Assembly: GCF_003589595.1 (NCBI RefSeq)
Contig: NW_020654422.1
Coordinates: 12,347,329-12,411,328 of the forward strand
Direction of reading: 5' to 3'
DNA: 64,000 nucleotides
DNA from: Hyposmocoma kahamanoa
Taxonomy: Eukaryota; Arthropoda; Insecta; Lepidoptera; Cosmopterigidae
Shown: piece after piece, positions 29,201 to 38,200 of the stretch
How positions within the stretch are numbered: the first letter of the stretch is position 1
Layout: the number at the start of each line of letters is the position of its first letter
Made by a program: the position numbers and the translations under genes
The notes under the pieces: model-generated
Database searches by the model: none
What the model was told of the DNA's origin: nothing
What the model saw: the letters and a program-made list of their open reading frames with translations, nothing else

Positions 29201-32200
29201 CGAATGGAAGGGCCCCCGTACCCCCCCGGGATATGCCGCCGGGACCCCATATTCCGGTCACTAACCGGCACGACGACCTACCCCAAGATTATACGCGGCA
29301 TGGTGGGGCAGCCTCTAGGGGTAGTTAGTCCCTATTGGGCCCCTGTACTGTACCGCGGGCGGCCAGCGGACAACCGTTTTTACGGGTCTCCCTGGGCGGC
29401 AGGTCAACTAGATATCTCTCAACAAGTGACATGGCGAATATCCGCCTCAGTCCTCCCAGATACCGCGCCGAAAACTCCACGTGCACTGGATGTACACCAA
29501 CTGATCCCTGAACGCGATTCGCAAAAGCGTTTCACTGTGGAGGGTTTTCCGCCGTGTGTACTGTGGTCGCTATCCAGTCGGCACAAAGCCTACCACAACG
29601 CTAAGCAGATGGACACTTGTGACGCCCTCGGTCGCCTCTTACGACCCCCACGGGCATGTATGGGGTGGCGACAATGTATTCTTAAGCCGTCGCCCCACGG
29701 CCCAAAACCTATACGTAACAATTAATGTATTTATGTTTGATGTTACATTGCAATGATGATGGAAAGTAACAAGCAATTAATGAATAAAAATGACCTTGAG
29801 CATGCAAAAAAGGCACTATAATCTAAACTTAAAAGCACTTACTTGGTAAACGTAGCGTACATAATATCGATAGGCACTCGGTATGGAAGTGTCAGCAGCG
29901 AAACGAATCTCATACCGCGTTGTCGCATCACCCAGTTCACTAGTCCGTTGTTGGCGGAGTCTATAGCGTTTTGGAATATCGTCATCACAGTATCTGGGAG
30001 GTCGTCTACTAAAGCATCCTGTGACAATAACAATTGAAAGGTAACAACATGAGGCATACGCAGGCGCAATCGTATGTTATAGATAATTTGGGAAGTCATA
30101 TTATAACAAGTTTGACACTTTTATATAGAATGCATAAACATACAAGATTTAAAAATTGTGGTCCTGTGTGTAAAATCTCAGCGGTATAAGAAATTAAATT
30201 AAGTCTAAAAAAATTTACGTTGCCTACGTTACTGTATAAACAAACAATTAGCATTAATTTATCACTATTTATCATCGTTGTTCACGTTATTTTAAGACTG
30301 ATTATGTTAGTAAATACACTTTTAAACCGCAAAAACTTAAGTTCAAATATACATTTGCTCACCTGTCTATGTGTCTTGCATTCCTCGCAGTCAGGGTCGT
30401 ATTCGTACGTTGTGTCATCGAGCACGTCCTGTAGTTGAAAAGTAGTTTGCACAGCGAGACACCGCGTACAAGAGATCAGGTTGTTTCTATGAGGATCAGA
30501 AAATAAGAAGAAAATTAGAGAATTTTAACACCTGAAATAAAAAGTTTAAAACTTTTTTGTTAATTACCAAATTGGAACAAGGGCAATTTACGACTTAGGT
30601 AAATGTTGATAAAAATAAGATAACGAATACATAATTAATTATGTAAGTAATTAACGTTTTGTTTAAAAATACGACATAGGGAACACAATGGGATCAATCT
30701 CATAATAATTAAAATTAGGTACCTACCTGCCTGACTGTTCATTATTTATCGAAAATTATAAGGTAAATAAACTTATTAAGTTCTGAAAGCCAGTTCACAT
30801 GACACGCGTACAGGTGACAAGCGTCAGCATGGGAATACTTGAATAAAATTCGTATAAACAGTTGGTGTACGAGTAAACGTAGCAAAACGAATGCTCAGCA
30901 CGAGTCTAATGGCTCATTTACACCGGGTCGTTTGCAGACCTTCGGCAGACTACTTTGTCTGCCGAAGGCGACGCAGCAGTCGACTTCCCATTTACACGAG
31001 TTTGTACCTACACCGGGTGGCACCAGTCGCCTGATGACTTGGTGTAAATGCACCCTGACGCTTGTCATCTGCACCGCGCCTATCTCCTCTCCTCCTACGT
31101 AATCTATCGTAAGCCACAAAATAGCTGCAATTGATCATAAATAATTTTATTTTTATGCAGATCTATGATATTCGGCAGGAAAATTATAAAGCATGAAAAA
31201 TAATGGCTATGTATCAGATTTAATTGCAATACCTCGAGAATCGCAGATATTAACCTCATTTTAGTCCTAGTTGAGACTTTGGGCTTACGATTTTTTTACG
31301 TAGGGATCAATCTATATAATGCTAAAAAGCAATACTGTGATACCTGTGAAGGAATCTGAGGGCGTCATCAAATCCTTGTTTGCACATACTGCTAAGTACT
31401 TCGGGTGTGGGAGGGAAGAGGATTCGTGCAAAACGATCCATGTTCTGTTTTGACAATTCTATACTCGTGTTTGCTACATTTACCTGTCGATGAAAATATT
31501 TTTTTATTAATGTATTTCAGATTGTAGGATATCCGCAAGGGAGAATTTTGAACGTGTATCATTTGTAAACGTATCATATACGTTAAAGTCGCCTGTAACC
31601 AGAAATGGTTAGTGCTTTCTCCATTTCTTCGATCTTGGCTGATACGCTGTCGCACTTTAAGTTAAGTTGGTACAGGGGGCACATTCATACACCTGCATTA
31701 TCTCCATACTTTCAAACATAATAGTAGTTGTGATAATACCAAAACGTGCCTTTGTACGTGTGAGTAATATACATGCAATGATGCAGCTCACCAATCAGCC
31801 GTTGTCGTTCGACAGGTCACAAAGTGTTTTCACAGCCGTTGACTAAAAAAAATAAGCGACACAAATACGAGTACCACTGCATTTTTGTTCATTTTACAGG
31901 GTTTTATGTCTTAATACAGGGAAAACTAGTGTTTTCAATAACTAGAATTGCATGTGATTTTAAGAGAACAATAAATCTTGTTTTCTAAATGAGCTGGTGG
32001 GGTACTATTATACTCTAGTAAGTGGGGCAGTGGTACGTATCAAAATGCTCCTATTATTTATTATGTACGGAAAATATAAAGTTTCAAGAAGGTATTCTAA
32101 AGAGGTGAACTAGTGACATTTTGCGCTATAGTCAGCTCTCCTTCTGTATTTCTACTTCCGAGACTACATTACAAAGAACACTTTTCAAATAAGACGTTTT

Positions 32201-35200
32201 GATCTAGCAAGTGCTAAGGCACACATTATAGCGTCATACTTTATGAAGAGTTGATCACCTAGTGCTGATAATATGTAGCAACCAGGAATGCCACACTACG
32301 TTGATTCACACATCTAAGTGCCCGAAGGGAGTATCAAAGTATATGTGGGGCAAAATTGGACAAATCCCATTTTTTGTTAAAATCAAAAATTTTCAATTAT
32401 TCATTGCTATTTACGAAAGAAAAGCTTAAATTAATAATGTTTATTAGTTATACTATCAATTAGGTAGAAAAAAATATTCATTATAATTTCATTTAGTTGC
32501 CAAAAATTAAAGTTAAAAAAAGTGTACGAATCTGCCCCGCTTCCCCTACCTAATTGGCTGTATTAAATATGGTATTAATCGGTAAAATTATTGATAATTT
32601 ATTCCTAAGGTAGTATAATACTTGTATTGATCAATGTTCGAGGTTCGCGAGTACTGAATATTGGTAAGCAGCTTAGTAAGTGAGTTTTGTACTTTTAAAG
32701 ATTGTTGCGGATCATGGCACTTCCGTTTCATCAACAGGCTTTGCAAATTAACACATTTTTTTTGTACTCCATTACACATTGACGGAATCGCTACTGCGGT
32801 TCAGTTTATATAGGAGATTGAAAAGGTGTAGAAGAAGTTATTCTGTACTAATATGTTAAGTAGTAAAACTTACATGAAACAGCTGTGAGCTCAAATCTCT
32901 CGGGCAAATATCACTCTCGCCACAGAATGGGCTGACGGTGATGGTATTTTCATCTAGTACAGGTAGGTTGTCGCTGAACCCTCCATCCATGTAGCGGATG
33001 CCGTGAAACTGAGGGGGCAGCATGCCCGAGAATACTGGTACGAAGCAGGAGGCTAATAACGCCTGGGGAATTTATTTTTTGGTTAGTTTAACTGCATGCT
33101 ATTATTATTGAATGAGAATTGTAATATTATGCATCTGACGGACACATTTATTTTTTTGAATATCATGACTTTTTACTAAATGATATTCATATATTTTAGT
33201 GAAAATACTTCACTACTTTGTTATTATTATTGATACAAAGATCGAACTAACACAAAGAAAAACTCCTAAGATCCGACTGGACTCGAACCAGCGTATGTTG
33301 CCTCAACGTGGCTAATTAATTAAGATAATGGATTCTGGAAAGTTAACAGTGTATTTTTTAATTTAATATTTTGTATTCAAAAATAAATTTTATATTTCTA
33401 CAATCAATTTATCGTAAGGGTAAACTAGAGTGGCACTTCAGCTACGATTGACACTTTTGTTTATAGTCAAATAATGAGAATTGATTACGAAAATAAAATG
33501 AATGTTGCATGCAGTGTATTTTTTAATAGAAATGCTTAAAAAAATGACCGTAAAACCATAAACAAACATTCGAAAAAAAAAAATTACTTTCTCGCGATCG
33601 ATGTAAAGTGCGTGAGAATTAATATAAGAGACGAAGCTTCTATAAGCAATTTAAAATAGCAACGTATAAATGTTTTATGTTGATATTAATAGTATTTGTT
33701 TTTTATGTGTTCTCTGCAATAATCACTATTAACTATAGAAATCCAACAAGCCAATCAATGGTAAAAATCATTTATCACAGTACAAATACTGGCAGTGGCG
33801 AGTGCTACTTGTCATTCAAACAATTGTTTACACTCTACATTAAATTTGTATATTACAAAATAATTTATTTCACAATAAGACTGTGAAGGTACATTCCAAA
33901 TTAAATTATGACATAGAACAACTCAATTGTAGCGTACATCGCGTACAGAATTGTCTACGATGACCACTAGGCAAAGCCTCTCTCGAAGATCATCGATAAA
34001 TTGTTACTGATAAAAAAATAACGCTAGGAAAGAATAATATCAAAGAATTTTTTACAATACTTAGAAAATTTTATGCCTCTACAAATCAAAATTCATGTCA
34101 ATTCACTGTCATTGTGCAAAAATATTGTTTCAAGTACGTCGTGTTCGTAGTCTTACTTATGGTAAATTCTACATTTATGTATACATCAATTTATAACTGT
34201 TATTTTTAAGTGGTATACAAAGTCAAGAGCACGTCAAGCCAGGGCTCCGTCATTGTGTCGCGCAAGCTCTCATACAAATCTTTTATAAGCCTTGGGCTTC
34301 GTACGGCGGGGAACGTTATTTTCACCTCTCTGAGCGCGTGCTTAAGTTCCTTTTTCCTCGTAATGAGCGCTCGTGTCATTAGTCAGACTTAGCAGGCTAC
34401 TATAGGTAGGTATTTTCCATTTTGTATGAGAGTGATGTATCTGTTACGTAGTAACTATTAAGTAATTTGTGGTCAAGCTTGGTGTGCTGTACCATATCGC
34501 ATATGCTAATCATTACACTTTCGTCAATTTTTGGAAATATTTCATAGTCATTGGCAAATATTATTATAAATTAGAATAATTAAATATGTAATGTTAAATA
34601 CAGTGTTTTTAGGTTTTTCCGGTAGTTACACGTTGGAAATGAATCTATTTTTCCCAGACTGACATTATCAGTCAGTCCTGTTAATGGGAGCTGTAAAGGG
34701 CCCGAAACGCTGGTTTGTTGGAAAAAACAAATATAGGTACGAGATTCCGAATCCGAGAATCCGAAAAAATAGTTCAATTTCCTACCTATTTAGTTACCTC
34801 TGTGCAGTATTGGGTTGACAAAAATGTGCGTGCGGTATCATAGTATAAATGAAAAACATTTCATCATCAACCCATTTCTGCCGTCCACTAACTAAGAGGC
34901 GGCTAAGTGACAAATGGTGAAATATTCGTAAATATTCGTAAGCAAAAGACTGTGTACAATTCTATTTTAAAAACAGTTTAAATTAATTAACATGTTCGAC
35001 TTATCGGAACTTACCCTAACGATGCATAGCTGAAATATCATTAAACAATTTCAGTATTCTAAAACTGGGTTATGGTTTTTTTATGACACCTCAAAAAAAT
35101 ATTTTGTTGCTCAAGCGGAGTTCCACCGCTGGGCAAAGGGTTTAGACCATAGTCCGTCATGCTGGCCCTACCTACTTAAGTATATGGTAAGTACCTATGT

Positions 35201-38200
35201 ATTTTAATAATGGAACAATGGATTTCACAACTCAATTTCAAATCGCAATATTGTGCACAATATATGAAAAATATTGTAGTTTCTAATACCGTTTCGATCA
35301 AACGATCACAAACAATAAAATAACAATTGTCAATAAAAAAAAATTAGGGGTTTGTTTATACTTTAGCGCAGGAAGCGTAGCCAGCAAGGTCGCGTTCTAT
35401 GATAGGCATTGTGGTTAGGATATCTAGTTTACTGATATCAAGGATACCCACAGGATGGACATGACCTAATTATGTATAAAACATACTTAATTTGTCATGA
35501 CAGAAAAACATGTTACTCTATTTTAAATGGTTTTAGATTCATTTTTTAAAAAGCCGTGGTAGCTTAATAGTTTAACCTGTGCTCGTGCCTCTCAAGCAGA
35601 AGTCGGTGTTCGAATCGAGCTCGCACCTCATGAGTTTTCAGAATTGATATGCGAAATTGAATTTGAAATTTGCCCTGAGCTTTTCAAAGGTTGACAACCT
35701 TCGGAACACGTGAGAAATCCCCAACCCGCATTGGGCGGACTATTGCCTAAACCATAGTTTCCTAAAATGGTCCCTACAGCCCCCCAGCGGGCGCTAAAGA
35801 GTCCTATAGGGACAGTAGGGGCCTCGGCAGTAATTGGGGGCGTAGATGGGGCCCAGGGGGTGCTACCACATTTGAAAAAGAAACCTGAATTATCTATTTA
35901 GTTTATTATTATTTATTTATTTAAACACTTTATTGTACCACAAGTAACTTACAATTTTTCAGAAACAATTTAAATATTTGTGTACAAAAGCGAGCTTATC
36001 CCATAAAGAGATTTCTTCCAAATAACCTTTGAAAATCTGAGAGGAAAGTTGGTTTTTGGGGTGGCACTAAAAATAGATAAGTAAAGAAATGGAATATACT
36101 ATACTCAATAAATACACAGATAAATTTAATAAATCAAATGTACATACAAATACATATATATTAAGTAATGTTGATACATTAACACATGCAAAGTCTATAA
36201 TAAAATGAATGTACTAATAAAACTCAATATATCAAATGTAAATAAATATTTCAAAAGCTCTAACATGTGGAGTTTGAACAATCCCAAAACTTCAAAAGAG
36301 CACTCTTGAAAACCCGAAACGAAGGCGACTGTTTAAATACATTAATTACACATATAATTTTTTCCTTGTGATTTTTTGTGTTAATATAAAAAATACGTAT
36401 TTTTTGTGATGGTGGACGTTGAAATTTCTTTATGTCGCCTAAGTAGGTGGTGAGCCAAAAAGTTTGAGTGCCTATGGCCCAAACCCTCGCCTGAGCGGAG
36501 ACCCGTACCCAGCAGTGAGACGTGTAAATGGCTTGAGGATGATAAGATACATTTTAATTATTATATTGGTAACAAAAGAGGCTTAGGTATGCCCTATATA
36601 TTTTATATCCTTCCATATTGAAAAAATAATATAAAATATTTTTAATCGATTTCGTACATTTTCGTGGTGGTGGTGGTTGAGTTGGGTCTAAATCGTGTAT
36701 ATTTTTTTTTAATTTGTTTTAGTTTGTTTGAAAAACAAATATACGCGACTCAGATTCGAAAATAATATAGTTTCATTGCTAATATTCTTTTAGTTCCCTT
36801 GGATCTTAATGCAGTAAAATGTAAACACATGTTAAGATCACGTCATACATAGTTTCTCTGTTATCGCAATAGATATGTATGTAGAACGCAATCTATGTAA
36901 AATAGGTACATTATTAACTAAGTAATATGACAAACATGAGTAATCGATTTACTGCATAAATATATGTTTTTTATTTGTGTAAATATAATGATTATTTAAA
37001 TATTTAATACACAAACCTGTAAAAGATCTTCCCTTGTCGGAAATTCTGAAACTATAACATTCTTTCCATCATATACCCTCGTAAGGGATATGTGTAGCTT
37101 GCCACTGACTATCTTATGGACATCATGAGGTAAGTACTTCTCCAAACCCTCGAGGAGCACATTTTGTATATTAAATGATGGGCTGAACGGGCCAAGAGAC
37201 CCTGCCCTCGCTTCTCGTACCACACGAAGAACATCGCTTGTGATTTCACCTGTTAAAAAAAATTATGTTGTGTAAAACTACAGGATGAGCTTTGGGCTTG
37301 CCCTTTTGTTTGGTGGTGCAGTCAAAGTAATGAGTGGCCAATTACAGATTGCCAGTCAGAAAAAAAGCAAATGACTGATAAAATAATACAAAGAAAAAAT
37401 GTTTTATTATCGGCATGTGACGATGCACAGCATCATCATTTCATCATCAGTGTCTATTTCCGGTCTAGCAACGTCCTGTCTACGACTTACTCCAATGTGC
37501 TTCCCTCGCTGTAAATAGTAGCTCAACGGACTTACTTCCGATCGGCGCGATTTTCCAGTCACCTTAGCAGATACTGGCGCGAAGTGAAAGGAAAGGACTT
37601 CACTGCAAATTCAGTGAAAATAATGGAACCAATGGTAATGGGCTTATTACCCAGCGCGAGCTTCTTAACGAGACCTTGCAACAATTTATTAACTGGACTG
37701 CCTCTTCAAAATCAGTATCATCCGTGGACAGTATTTTTGACAAAATAGCCGAATTAAACAAAACAAAACCAGTGAGGAGATTATGCAAATGGTTTGTGAT
37801 AAACGGGCCGAATATATCGAAACTCGCCGGGAGCGTATCCTGGGCGAGCTGCCTAACAAAAATCTTCGCGAGGGTCTGCGTAAGATACCTCCGAGTTCCA
37901 GGTACCTCTTCGATGATGGCCGAATGGAGAAATGGGATCGCCCTTGGTTTTATGCAGGAAAGGAGACCAGTAAGCCAGGGATCCCTAGGAAACTGAACCA
38001 ACCGGGCTTTTCACGGGACTCTGCTAACCTTTCGTCAAAGAGTTAATGATGGTAGACAAAATAAAAAATTTGCAGGGTCCACAAAGCAGCCAGATCCGAA
38101 GAGTGGGAAAAAGTCTATAAGAAGAGCAGCCACCCCAACAAGAAACAGTTCAATAAATGACTATCTACCATGCCAACCCAAGTTCCATGGAGGCTGTCTA

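Noticed and set aside
29111..29725. 204-codon plus-strand ORF
   Set aside because: It is the antisense of the GC-rich 5' UTR of retrotransposon element 1; no domain and no start context.
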